Source: Cristatella mucedo (Eukaryota; Bryozoa; Phylactolaemata; Cristatellidae). From it: a DNA stretch of 64,000 nucleotides. Of this stretch, positions 1 to 12,300 are shown piece after piece (the first letter of the stretch is position 1; the number at the start of each line of letters is the position of its first letter). Location: positions 62,001 to 126,000 of the forward strand of contig WPIO01000092.1 of the NCBI GenBank assembly GCA_009760855.2, written 5' to 3'. The notes under the pieces are model-generated. The model had not been told where the DNA came from. It saw only the letters and a program-made list of their open reading frames with translations, and did not search any database. The translations under genes were made by a program, and so were the position numbers.

Positions 1-198
1 CTTCTATCCGATATCGCGAATACAGTTGAGCGAATTATTTCACGGTCTACGGTCTGCGATACTCGCGACGCTATCTAGTACAGCGGCACACGATAGGCTA
101 TCGCTCTCTGAAAGTGGCGGTAAGAAAAGCACCTGAAGCTGGGGGCGGGGCGAGTGCCAAGTGGTTGGCCGCTGCTGCTGCGGTGCTGCCGCTGTGCG

Positions 199-232
<34 letters not shown>

Positions 233-244
233 GTACTCGACAAA
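1..244 (+). promoter_or_regulatory. Probable MANBA promoter/5' UTR, CpG-rich
   Basis: CpG-rich sequence immediately upstream of the beta-mannosidase start codon, ending in a (CT)n tract. No TATA box is obvious. The CpG-rich character continues through exon 1 into intron 1 (to about 1.15 kb), as in a CpG-island type promoter. The transcription start cannot be placed from sequence alone. Confidence 0.45.
202..230 (+). repeat. (CT)n tract just upstream of the MANBA ATG
   Basis: Uninterrupted CT dinucleotide run ending 14 bases before the ATG at 245. It probably lies in the 5' UTR or core promoter. Its sense strand is pyrimidine-rich, so it could act as a GAGA-type element or a pyrimidine-rich leader; that role is inference. 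Confidence 0.9.
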
Positions 245-362
245 ATGAAAATGAACCTTCCGACGCATCTTGTGCCGCTAGTGTTGCTCCAGATAGCGAC
301 TGTTCTGTGTGTCGACGAAATAAGTCTGAACGGCCAATGGGACGTGTACGGCGGCGGCACCG
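245..362 (+). CDS. MANBA: MANBA exon 1 (signal peptide)
   Basis: Encodes residues 1-39 plus one base. The start chosen is the ATG at 245, with A at -3. A second in-frame ATG follows at 251. An in-frame ATG at 161 would add a (CT)n-encoded Leu-Ser run ahead of the signal peptide and is less likely. The hydrophobic core spans about residues 8-21, followed by the conserved LNGQWDVYG of mature GH2 mannosidases. Donor is GTAGGC at 363. Confidence 0.92.
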
Positions 363-3300
363 GTAGGCCCTCCTCGCGGGTCGAGCGAGCGCGGCGATTA
401 TTGCCTGCGAGCAGCTTTTAGCTTCGGTGTGCGCACTGCGCGCGTCGTCGCCATCGCGCCAACTGCGCTTTCCGACTCGCTGTTTCAATTTCATTCTCAT
501 TTTCCTCTTAGTTCCGCGAACGCGGCGTGGCTTGTGCGAGTGTAGGGACGTGGAACGCCCCTAACGGTGAGGGGCGGGGGGAATCTGTGCGAAGCGGCAT
601 CCGCTCCAGCTGCTTTTCAGCTCCGCTACTTTTTGTGCCACCAGTTAGTGTGCCAACAGTTGCGCTCGAACGGAAATTCTAAACCGAACAGCGAAGGTCA
701 AACGGCAGCCGCCACGCTGCAGTTCGCGTGGCTCGCCTGCGTACACCGAGCGCTGGCGACGTGCGGCCGATGAGTGACATCGTCGCAGGCGCTCGGCGTC
801 GGCGTTCTCGATACTTGGCAGCAGACGAAGCTTCCTTTTTTTCGGGCCAACTTTTAGGCGTCATGCTGCCTGAGTGGTTGCTATTCCGGCACCGCTCGTG
901 TCGGTGGACTGCCGAAATCCTCCACGTTAACGTAGCGCCTCAGGGGTGCGCAGCAAACTCAGGGAGAGTGCCACGCACAGCGACGCATCGTTTACAGCTC
1001 GAGCTTAGCGCGAAAGGCTCGACTGAGCTTCTCGTTTCCTTCGACCTCCGAGCATCGTCTGCTTCTTGCGCCGCCTCTTGTCGGTGCGGCAGCCGCTTGG
1101 AAAGACGAGACTCGGTCGGGAGGCTCGGTCGGGAGTTCGTCGTTCTTTATCCGATGCACGATGTACTTGGCACGTCGCATGCACTTCGGTCACTGTAAAA
1201 AGCGTTTGATGCGTGCTTGCAGAAGTATTGCCATTGGAACGGCTTTATTCTGACTTGCATGTATCGCTGTGCAATCGAATTCTAAATTAAAATGGAGCGT
1301 CTGCTCGATCGCTTGTTGCAATGCATTGATAAGCTTGATGCCACAGGAAACTGAGGTTGCATTTATTTTTTGCTTTATTGCATACGTATACTACCGATGC
1401 AGTAACTCGAATGCAGTTCGTAACCAGCAATTATTAGTTGGCAGACATTTCGACTAGTCAACCTTGCAAAATGTCTATTTGTAGCTGCACACATTGTGGG
1501 AACTGTTCCCGGAAGCATGTACACTGCTCTTTTGGAGAAAGCAATTATTGAAGATCCATACTACCGTTTCAATGATATTGAATACCAAGATATCTCACTG
1601 GGCAACTGGATCTACTCGAGGTCTTTTCAATGTGAGTACAGGAAGGCCTGCTCGGCATCCACCCCCTAAGCAGATGCAGCAAGTCTAAGCAAAGCTGTTC
1701 GTGTGCTTCTTTAATCTTGCTTGGACCGTCACACTTTGTGCAGTGAGCCAAGAAGTCGTCAGCAGGAAGCACGTGCTACTTGTCCTGGACGGTGTGGACA
1801 CGGTGGCTGTCGTTAGTGTCAATGGTCAGTTAGCTGGCATGACGTCGAACATGTTCGTCAGATACTCGTTTGAAATTGGCCACCTGGTACAGGTAGGGCA
1901 CAGCTCATCTCCCTGATCTTACCATGCCCTGAACGCTGACCCCTGAGCTAGTCCACAGCTTGGTGCACTTGTCGAATGAGACTCAATGAAGAGATCAGGC
2001 TCTTCCTTCTTGTGTGTAGGCTGGAACTAACAACGTCACTCTATCCTTTGAGTCTGCCGTAAAGTATGCAGCAGCAGCTGCATCGACCTATCCGTATCAT
2101 CATGTGCCGCCAGACTGTCCGCCGCCGGAGCAGCACGGCCAGTGTCACGTTAACTTCATTCGAAAAGAGCAATGCTCTTTCAGCTGGGATTGGGGACCGT
2201 CATTTCCGACGCAAGGCATATGGTACGTTTTGGCTTGGTGGCTTGAGATGCTAAGCTGTGAGGCTCAAGGTATACGTCCATCGATCAAGTGCCAATGCTG
2301 CCAATGTCCACCAGTGTTGAGCTGCCATTCTTTTTTGGGCAGCTGGTAAGTAATGACGTGCTGTTGATCCCTGTCGCGATCTCTTTTTGATTTGTTGAAG
2401 CCAATGGTGTGCTCAAATGCCAGACCTTATTCTTGAGAGCTGCACATTTTGCTAGTTGCTCTCACCCACCAGTTACAGGTTGCGCTGGCACAGTGCAGTG
2501 TGGTACTATGCAACTTGCACTTGTACTGGGACTTTGAATGCACACTTATCCTTCAGTCAGGAGAAAAAATTTCTTCCGGAACAGACTAAGCAAGCCAACT
2601 ATTGCGCAAGTATCCGTGACTTTACTTCTGATCCCATTGTAGAGCTGGCATACTGAGCTTGCTCCACCGGCCGAATTTCCGGGTGACAAGGCCGTAGGAA
2701 CGATCAAGCCAGCAGCAGACATGTCTGCACGGCTCAATTCGGCCTACTTTTTATTTTGCTGCATAGCATTGCCCAAATTGGGGCCTGCAAAACACGGATA
2801 TCATGATCCAAGTTGATCGACGCATTTGTGACATTCCGTATCGACTTATGTCACTCGACTGCCGTCACGATTCAGCTATGCTTCTCACTTTCTCTTTGTT
2901 GCGTGAGATGAAACTACCGTAGGCATACCGGAAGCCGCTTAGGCTGGGAGTGTGCTATAGAAAACACCCAATTAGTATTTGTGGCTTTGTAGAGTCACAC
3001 ACAGAGATACATAAACTCACTACCTGCAGGTCTCCCTCCTTGTGCAATAAGGCGCTTATAGTTGATGCAAAACTCGGCAGCCAGGCTTGTTTGTCGGTCG
3101 TGAATAATAATAATAATAATAATACACTTGATAAAGTGCCCTCAGAGAACCCAATCTCTTTCTAGGCGCTTTACATTTGCTGCAAAGGAACACGATCAAA
3201 CGGTGAGTGGAAATATCATGCTTGATGGACAACATGAATAACTTGGTTAGGGGTGACTGCACAGGGTCAGCACGCAAGTTTGGTTAGTGGCAACATGCAA

Positions 3301-6300
3301 CAGTGTCAGCACATATAAGCACATAAAGGAAGAATCTCAGGGACCCACTAAATGCTGTCCTAAATAGGTGCGTTTTTAATTTCTTTTTAATTGTGGTCAA
3401 GTAAGGGGATGTCGTGATGGAAGTCGGGAGGGAGTTCCAGGCTTTGGGAGAATACGAACTAAAGGCACAGTCTCCGAATGATTTGAGGTATGTACGAGGT
3501 ATAGGTAAACCGTTGGTTTCCGAAAAGCAGGTGGTACGATACTTGGCCTCGTGGGACAGTAGATCTGATAGGTAGGCTGGAGCCAAAGAATGAAGGGACC
3601 TGAAAGTGAGTGACAAAACCTTAAAGTCGATACGTTGCTTGACTAATAGCCAGTGCAGGTCGGTGAGAAGTGGGGTGATGTGGCAACTGCGACTCTCACG
3701 ACAGATAAGCCTAGCTGCAGAGTTTTGCACCCACTGTAAGCGCCTGATTGCACATGCTGGTAGACCAGCAAGCAGTGAGTTACAGAAGTCAAGACTGGAT
3801 GTCACAAATGCATGGACCAACTTGGATGTGGTATCCATATCTAAACAAGCCCGAATTTTATCAATGTTATGTATCTGAAAGTAGGTAGACTTGATTGTGG
3901 AGCTGATGTGGTGTCTAACGAAAGATCACTTTGGAACGTGACACCTAGGTTTCGTGCAGATTCAACAGGAGGTATGCTGGCAGAGCCGATTTTGAGCGTG
4001 AGTCTTCCCAATTTCTTAATCACACTTGGTTTGCCCATAATTAGTAAGTTACTTCTATCACCATTTAATTTAAGAAATTTGCTGCCATCCACGTGCGGAT
4101 GTCATCAATACATGCAGCAAGGAAGTTGAGAGAATTCGACGTGCTCGAAGCTGGGAGGGATCAAAACAAAATTACAACTGAGTGTCATCTGCATGGAAGT
4201 GCAAGGCTAAATTGTGCTGGGCAACCACAGCTGCAAGAGTGAAGAGTATAAACCGTGAAAAGAACCGGACCTAGCACGGAGCCCTGAGGTACCCCATATT
4301 TCAGGGGTCCCTCGGATGATCTTTGTCCATTCACATCAACACTCTGGAGTCTCCCACTTAGATAGGACTTGAACCATTGCAGCGCAGTGCCAGTGATGCC
4401 CAGGGGAGATGAGAGGCGCTCTAGAAGAACTTTGTGATCGATAGTATCAAAAGCTGCCGAAAGATCGAGCAAAACAAGCAGAGACACTCTACCTATGTGC
4501 ATTCCTAAGTAGGTCGTTGTACACCTTCAGCAATGCTGATTCTGTGGTGTGATTAGCTCTACAGCCAGACTGGAACTTACTAGCAAGGCTCGAAATTTCA
4601 ATATATGAGTTTAGCTGGTCCGCCACGACCAGCTCCAGTGTCTATGATAGGAATAATAGAAGGGAAACTGGGAGGTAGTTGCTCAAGTTCTCTTGATCTA
4701 GTCTAGCTTTCTTGAGAAGTGGCCTGACTGCAGCTTTTTTGAAAGGTGCTGCGACATGACCGGAGGCTTATGACATATTAATGATTTGAGTTAAGCATGA
4801 CAGCGGCAGATCAATGCACCTCTCCCTTTTTCCGATGTGATTGCCAAGCACAATTTAGGCTTTCACTTCTATGCGGATGACACTCAGTCGTACCTTTGCT
4901 TTGATCCCTCCCAGCCTTCGAGCACCTCGAATTCTCTCAACTCCCATGCTGCATATATTGATGACATCTGTACATGGATAGCAGCAAATTTCTTAAATTA
5001 AATGATGATAGAAGTAACTTACTAGTTATTTACTTTTTAATTTTTTGATCTATTACTATCAAATTTGGTACTGCCTCACTTTTGGGAATTTTGGTCTTTA
5101 TGTCATGTTCATATGAAATTTAATTTTCACTATTATCTACATTTTACCATGCGCATTTGTTTTTCTGTGGCTCTCTGTCTATTATCTATCGCTGGCTAGG
5201 AAATCAGCAATGAATACCATGTGTGTGCATGCGATCTTAACATTTATTGTGTTTTTGAATAACAGTCCTCAAACTTGTTCAGTGGCAGACTTTGTGCATA
5301 CATGCCGAAACGGCATCCGGTTCCTCACATTACATAGATATAATATTCATTCTGATAGAATATGCCATCTGTCGTTCGGTTTGCACACGCAGAGAGCCAG
5401 CCGATGAGTAACACCCACAGTTATGCGTCGCACGAAGCAGAGGGGAGCACGACTTCCTTCGCCTCTTTCTCATCAGCTCGACTCTCTTCTCCTCGACTTC
5501 CCCTGTCTCCTCGTCGACCCCGATGATTCATCGAGGAGGACCACAACTGTGCACAGGCCGACCCTGATTGTGAATCCACCATCTGTTCACCATCGGGTTA
5601 CCGGCCTGTGTCCACACCACATCACAGGCAGACCACTGCTGCTGGTCACCGGCCCCTCTCGGTGATGCTCCTAGCAGCTGTTCACCAGCGGCTTATCAGA
5701 GGAGCCTGCATACAATCTACAGACTACACCATCACCATTCTTTCACAGGATTAGGTCACTGTGTCCCCGACTATGACCAGAGCCAAATACATTAATTTTC
5801 TTTGCACCTCGTTTGGATGGCACGTGACAGCATCACCCATGCAAATTCTATAGCTTTGCTCGTGTTGCCTATAACTGCCTTTTTTTTGGGGGGGGGGGGA
5901 AGCAGCTGTATGGCAATGACCTGCCATGTTCTTTTTCGGAATCCCCTGTCTCATGTCCGTGGTACTTTTCGCACCAACTCACTTCTCTGTGCCGAGGTGA
6001 CATCTGCTTCTCTGGTATTCGGCAGCCCCGAGGGTTTCGAAACCCTAAGCAAAGTGGTTGCCGATTCATATTATCTTTTTTTTGCATTTAGGGTCAAACA
6101 GCTGCCTTTAAGCACCGACGAAAGGAACGAGCTGGGAATGAACACTAACAGCAACGGCTGGCCGCTAAAGCAGTGACTAAAGACTATCTAAAAAAGACCA
6201 TCTAAGCACATAACAAAGACGAATGCACATCTAAAACATACTATCTAAATACATAATAAATAATAGAGATTATCAAAAAATTGAAAAGGGGGCAGACGAA

Positions 6301-9300
6301 GGTTGCCCTCGTGAGCTCTGGTTAAGCTCAGTGGTAAAGTGCTCACCTTTGACTATCGAGGTCGTGGTCTCGAGCCATGCGGCATATGAGTGGCCTCTGG
6401 ATAGAGGTTAAGTTTTCTCAGGACGCTATACAAATGAATTATGAGCTGGTGACATTTTCTACATAGCAGCGAAGGCAGTGCTTTGGATAGGGTTGTCTAG
6501 TAAGTCAGTGCATGGTGGAAGTATTGTTTCACGTTGATAGGAAGAATGTCACCATTCGTGCTTACGATTCGGCTGTGCTCACCGAAGTGATGGCCAGCGT
6601 TTTACAAGGTACGTGCTGCTGGCCGGTCGAGAGCAATGCACAGGAAATGCATCTGGCAAATGTACTGCTAAGCATCAGGTTGCAGCCTTGCAGCTTTTTA
6701 GTCTTTTGTTCTTCCTGATATTTTTTGGTCGACATTGATGAGCCAATATGACTTTTGGCTGTGGTTGAAAGGTCACGGCCTCACCTCACTTCACTTGTAT
6801 TTGCCCGTGACAGTAAGATCTTATTGTAAATAAGAAAGTAAAGTTAAGTTGATCAAGCAGCCTGATTTATATCGCCGTGGAAGAGCCTTAGCGGCTGTTG
6901 CCCTGCTTGAAGTGGGCAATACAGGATTTCCTGTAGCAGTTCTCGAACCCACGATCTGGAACGTGAAGTGCAAGCACCTTGCCCGGACTGCTAAGACCAG
7001 AGGCAATCCTTCTGCACTTAAAGGTTTAATGGCCCTTCAACATCTTTTAACTCCTCTTCAGCTTTTATCGACCTTTGCACTTGAATGGCAGATACATTTT
7101 TTAAATTGAATAACGAGAAAATATATGTTTTGCTTGTATGGGCTACAATAGTTAGCATGTTATTACACCAATCGCAGATGTACTTTCTTTCCTGCCAATG
7201 CCTAGAAGGAGACTTAGTGCTCAAATAGTTCTCTGTACAATTTGGACTTTGCCTTTGCCAAAACGGATTGATGCAACCTACAATAATCCTTAAATGCCTA
7301 GCGATGGACAGCTAGTCCTGACTTTTTTTGGTGGCTTCTCAAGTCTATATTTAACATTCGTTGCTCTTTTTATGTATGCATTGTCATATTTTAGTTTCTG
7401 TCTAGCCTGCAATATCTATATGATGTGTTTAGTGGTGCATAAATATGGGTTCACAGCTTAGCCAAATTTCTTACGACTAGTGGAAATCCTTGCCAGCAAC
7501 ACTCTGATGCACGTGTGTTCTCACCCTAAGATCCACTTATTTAGTGACATATTCTTGAGCAGCAGCCAAGTGTTATGCTACTCTGCAAATACTTTTATTG
7601 AGAATATGAGGAAGCTCAGTTTTGTTGTACCCATTTCTAGGGATCCATCAATGTGACTAATTCGTGCTGGTGTGGCAGCCACGGTGTTGCTGACCGGCAA
7701 ATCATGGCGAAAATTGTGCCTGTTTAATGTTGCCTCATTTTAGGCAGAGAATAACAAGCATTTATTCTGTCTCAATCTAGTTCAGGCTTAGCAGTACTGT
7801 TATTAGTTGACTCATCACTGCTTTCGCATTCTGGTCCAGTAGTACAAGAGTGGACTTTTTTCTTTCTATGCCTACACGTTGCTAAAATTTATCTGACACA
7901 CTGGTGGTCAGGTGAGAGGATGGCAGAGCCTGATGTGTGATGTGATTGAGCTTCATCGGGATCATCATCAAAATGAATGAATGAATGCATGAATTCAGAG
8001 CAGGTTGGCAGCGATTGCAATAGTAAGGCTGACCGAAATGCCGGACTTGTACGGAGGGGGTGAATGGGGCTCTCCGACCACCACTTGTTTCTTATTTCCT
8101 GCTTATCTTCTTATTGAACTAAATCCTACGGTGCCAAGGGCAAGCATCTTAGCGGCTGCTCATCCCATGCTAATCCCATGTCGTGCTGCTGCTGGTTTCT
8201 GGCTGCATTATGAAAACTCATCCGCAGTTCTGAAGATTTTAGCACCGTCAGTGAATATATACAGGTACCTACTAGTAAACATGCTTGACTGCCTTCTCAG
8301 GGCCAGATGGTGACTGGTCGATCAAAGTGACTGCCTTCTTCGACGATGTCGATTCTGGTACCAGCGATATCTTGGTCGAGGCACAGTTGCCTGAATTGCA
8401 AATCTCCAACAAGTCCTCAGCTAGCTCTTCCATGCCCTCCTCTGTCGAGCTCTGGCTGCATGTTCCGGGCAAGGTAGGTTAGCATGGCACTGCATGGCTA
8501 CGACCAGCAATTACCGTGCTGTGAAGTAAATGCAGCTCGCGTGTGCATGTTCACAATGAGCTTTGCGACATCAATGATAGTAGTGAGGATTGCACCTACA
8601 GCAGTGCAGGCAGATTCCCCATCGGCCCTGACCGGTGTAAGTCGAGCCGCGGGCACTGTCTTCGGTTGCTGACTGCAAATGAAAAACAATGGTGGCAGCT
8701 CGTAGCGCAATGGTATTTGGATTTTAGATATGCATTTTCAGGCAGCCTTGATTTGGCTCTGGTCTGTAGTAGCTTGTTGCCAGCCAAGGCTTTAAGCCCA
8801 CGGTGAGCCATAATGGCACACTAGGTTAGGCGGTTGCTTTTCACGACATCGGTCCCGAGGTCATGGGTTCGAATCCTACGGTAGGCGATGCTTTATCACC
8901 GCTGCAAGCAGTGGTTGCGTTAGCTCAATTGGCGGAAAATTAGGGAAGGGAGGCAGACTAAAAGTTACGAGGTCACTTCTCACTCTAGGCTAACTTTTAC
9001 TGCTCTGGGGTTCCCATAGCAGCCTGCCTTGGGTCTTTCTGTGTTGCTGCATGGAGAAAATTCTTCATTGCACCATAAGCCCTATGTATACATACATCAG
9101 AAGAAATTCTGCATTATACTAGCTGATTTAACAGCCTCTTTTGTGTAGGAACAGAAAAGCCTTTACGGCTATCGCCAATAGCACTAAAAGCTTTATTCAG
9201 AAGACTTCTTCTATAGCTAGCCATCGCATCTGATCCCTATGTAAGGTTAGAAGCTGTCTTCCACAGTGGCTTGCAAACAATTTAACTAGCTCCTTAGTTA

Positions 9301-12300
9301 TGTCTCGGCTTGATTATTGTAATTTCCTTTTGGCTGGGCTACCAAAGAAAGCAACTAGGCCACTGCAGCTGGCTATGAATATGGCTGCAAGACTAGTTTT
9401 CAAGTCCCAGAGGTTTGACCACATGTCTCCTTTACTAAAAGAGCTAGGATGGCTGCTGGTTGATCAACGGATACAGAGCAAAGTTCTTACGGTAACCCAC
9501 AAGAACCCACAAGACCCGCCACGGCTTGGCTCCTCCATACCTAGCTGAACTGCTGCATCAGTTTCAGCCTCTTCGTGTCCTCAGGTCCTGTGTGGACAAT
9601 AAATTAGCTGCGCCATTCCTCTGCTTAAAGACCGTTGGCAACAGAATCTTTAGCTCTGCAGGTCCTAGGCTGTGGAACTCGCTTCCACAATTTTTACGCA
9701 ACGACAACTACTCTCCTGCTGCCGACTATGGCTCATCCTTTTCAGCGGTCCCGAGCTGTTACTTCCATGCTACTCACTACCTCAACTGCTCTCCTGACTC
9801 TGCTATGCTTCCCACTTTCTTTTTGTTGCGTGAGACGAAGTCTGTTGGCTACCGAATGCATACCGAAAGCTGCCTAGGCTGTGAGTGCGCTATACAAAAC
9901 TCTCCTGCGTAACACCCACATGGTCTTTATGACTTTGTGGAGTTACAGATGGAGATACATTACATTACCGCTTGCAACGGCAATAAAGGATCGCCCATCG
10001 CAGGGCTCGGTCGTGAAAAGCAACTGCCTTACCTAGTGTACCATCACGGCTCACCATTAAACCCATTTACCATCAAAATTGTATGCATACCGATAGATTT
10101 TGGTTAGATAGTATGCAAACCAGGAATTTTTGACTGGTGGGTCTCAAATAGCAGCACAAAAACTTGTCGACCTTGCTGGTAGATCGATAGAACTTTGTAG
10201 CTGACATTGTCATTTTCAGAATGCCGTATATAGTCGTAGTAAATATTGTGACTAGAGTGCATGTTTGGCACGATTGCAGTGAAACAAATACAAAAATTAA
10301 GCTGGTGAGGTGTGAGGATTGGTGAGTCGTTATTGCACACTAGGTAAGGTGGTTGCTTTCACGACCTCGGTCCCGAGGTCGTGGTTTCGATTCCTGCGTG
10401 GGCGATCCAATATCGCCACTGCAAGCGGTGGTGATAGCCATAAAGGCTCTTCTGTCGCTATACAAAAGGACTGTTTAATCAGCTAGGATTTATTTATTTA
10501 TTTATCAGGCAGGTGTGAATCATTGAACGGAGGTGCCACTGGCTGGTTGTCATTAGTAGACTCCCAAGTTCTCAGCGATTACAGAACAGATTGAGCTGCA
10601 TGGTCAATACTTGAATAAGATCGTGCTGCACCTAGTCAGAAAAGCCACCATCAGAGATTGAGAACACATTCAAAAATGAAAAATGAGAGCCAAAGGCTAG
10701 CATCAGACAACTGCCTGTTTCAAAAAATTATTTGGAAGTGTCAAGGAGTGAGCTAAATTGGCTCTCTTCGGATCACCATTACTAAATTGCTGCCGTCAAG
10801 TTGTGGATAGCTTCGCCAACTATGACAAATCTTTCGGTTCTAGCAGTGCAGACAGTGCAAATAATTGAAGCTGCAATAACCGGCTCAGCAAACATTTGCG
10901 TTGAATTTACCTTTTGCATAGCACAAGGGCTGAGTAGTCAATCTTAGAGATATAATACAACAATGCATTTGACATAACATCCTCAGAGAGCTCAATCTCT
11001 TTCTAGGCACTTTACAGCTTCTGCAAAGGAAGCACGATCGAATGGCTAGTGGTAACGTGTTCAATATACAGCAAGAGTAACATGGTTAAGGGTGACATAC
11101 TCAGGGTCAGCATGCACGTTTAGTAGTGGCAGCATGTACAGTGTCAGCACGCATAAACCAATAAATAGCGAATTACAAGGACCCACTAAATGCTGTGATA
11201 AATAGATGTTTGTAGTTTCTTTTTAAATGTGGACCAGTCAGGAGATGTCGTGACACAATTTGGAAGTGAGTTCCAGGCTTTAGGAGTATACAAATTAAAG
11301 GCATGGTCTCCAAAGGATTTGAAATTTGTTCGAGGTTTAGGTAAACAGTTACATTCCGAAAAGCAGGTGGGACGATGGTGGGGGAGTAGATCTGATAGGT
11401 AGGCTGGAGCCAAAGAATGAATGGACCTGAAAGTGAGTGACAAAACCTTGAAGTCGATGCATTGCTTGACTGGGAGCCAGTGCAGGTCGGCAAGAAGTGG
11501 TGTGATGTGGAAACTGCGATGCTCACGACAGACAAGCCTAGCTGCAGAATTTTGCACCGGGTGTAATCGCCTGATTGCACAGGCCGCTAGACCAGCAAGC
11601 AGTGAATGGGACATGTAATCGGCTTCTATCTGTTCGGAGCACCACCCAGCCTTGGTACATGTCGTGTGAATTTCTAAATTGGAGGCATAGTTGCATATCA
11701 TTTGGTCTAGTCATGTCAATCCCAATGTGCCAAGCTAAGAGGGGTTCATTTTTATTCCACACGAACCTGCTAATGACTCGCCGGGTTTCTGACATTTACG
11801 TTTTTGCTTATTCACAAATACGGACCGATTGAAGGCCATCGGCTGTCTTACTGAAAACAGAAACATTCTGATTTGAGCAGGGAATGATCCAACGTCAGGT
11901 TTTCAAGTCCATTGGGATACCGATTGACTATCGAAACTAGCATGTCAGTACTCTCAACAGTTAGTGTAAAGCCTTGGCTTTAAATGACAAGTCTTTATTC
12001 CTAAGAAGGTCGTTGTGCACGCGAAGCAATGCTGAGTCGGTCGAGTGATTTGCTCTAAAGATAGACTGGAATTTGCATGCTAGGTTTGAGGTAGCAATGT
12101 AAGAGTTCAACTGGCCTGCCACAACTCGTTCCAGTGTCTTTGATAGGAAAGGTAAAAGAGAGACTGATTGGAAGTTGTTGTTTAAGTTCTCTTGGTATGG
12201 TTTTGCTTTCTTAATTAGTGGCATCACTATAGTCTTTTTGAAAGTTGCAGGGACATGACCTGAGGCTAAGGACATTTATTATGTGATTTATGCATGGCAG

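Larger units (their letters stand above)
2223..6540 (+). other. MANBA intron 4, with inserted LINEs
   Basis: A 4.3-kb intron. It holds LINE-A and LINE-B remnants at 2718-5035 and a SINE-2 at 6311-6441, annotated separately. Between 5036 and 6310 I see only AT-rich sequence, a G-run near 5888 and no coding or repeat structure I recognise. Confidence 0.8.

Noticed and set aside
161-244. In-frame ATG at 161 as the MANBA start
   Set aside because: It would put a Leu-Ser repeat before the signal peptide. The ATG at 245 has A at -3 and begins a standard signal peptide. Not excluded without transcript data.
728-1198. 156-codon frame in intron 1
   Set aside because: GC-rich intronic sequence with overlapping open frames on both strands and no domain; MANBA splicing removes it.
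5423-5665. 80-codon Pro/His-rich frame in intron 4
   Set aside because: Low-complexity composition with no domain, inside an intron of a well-supported gene.
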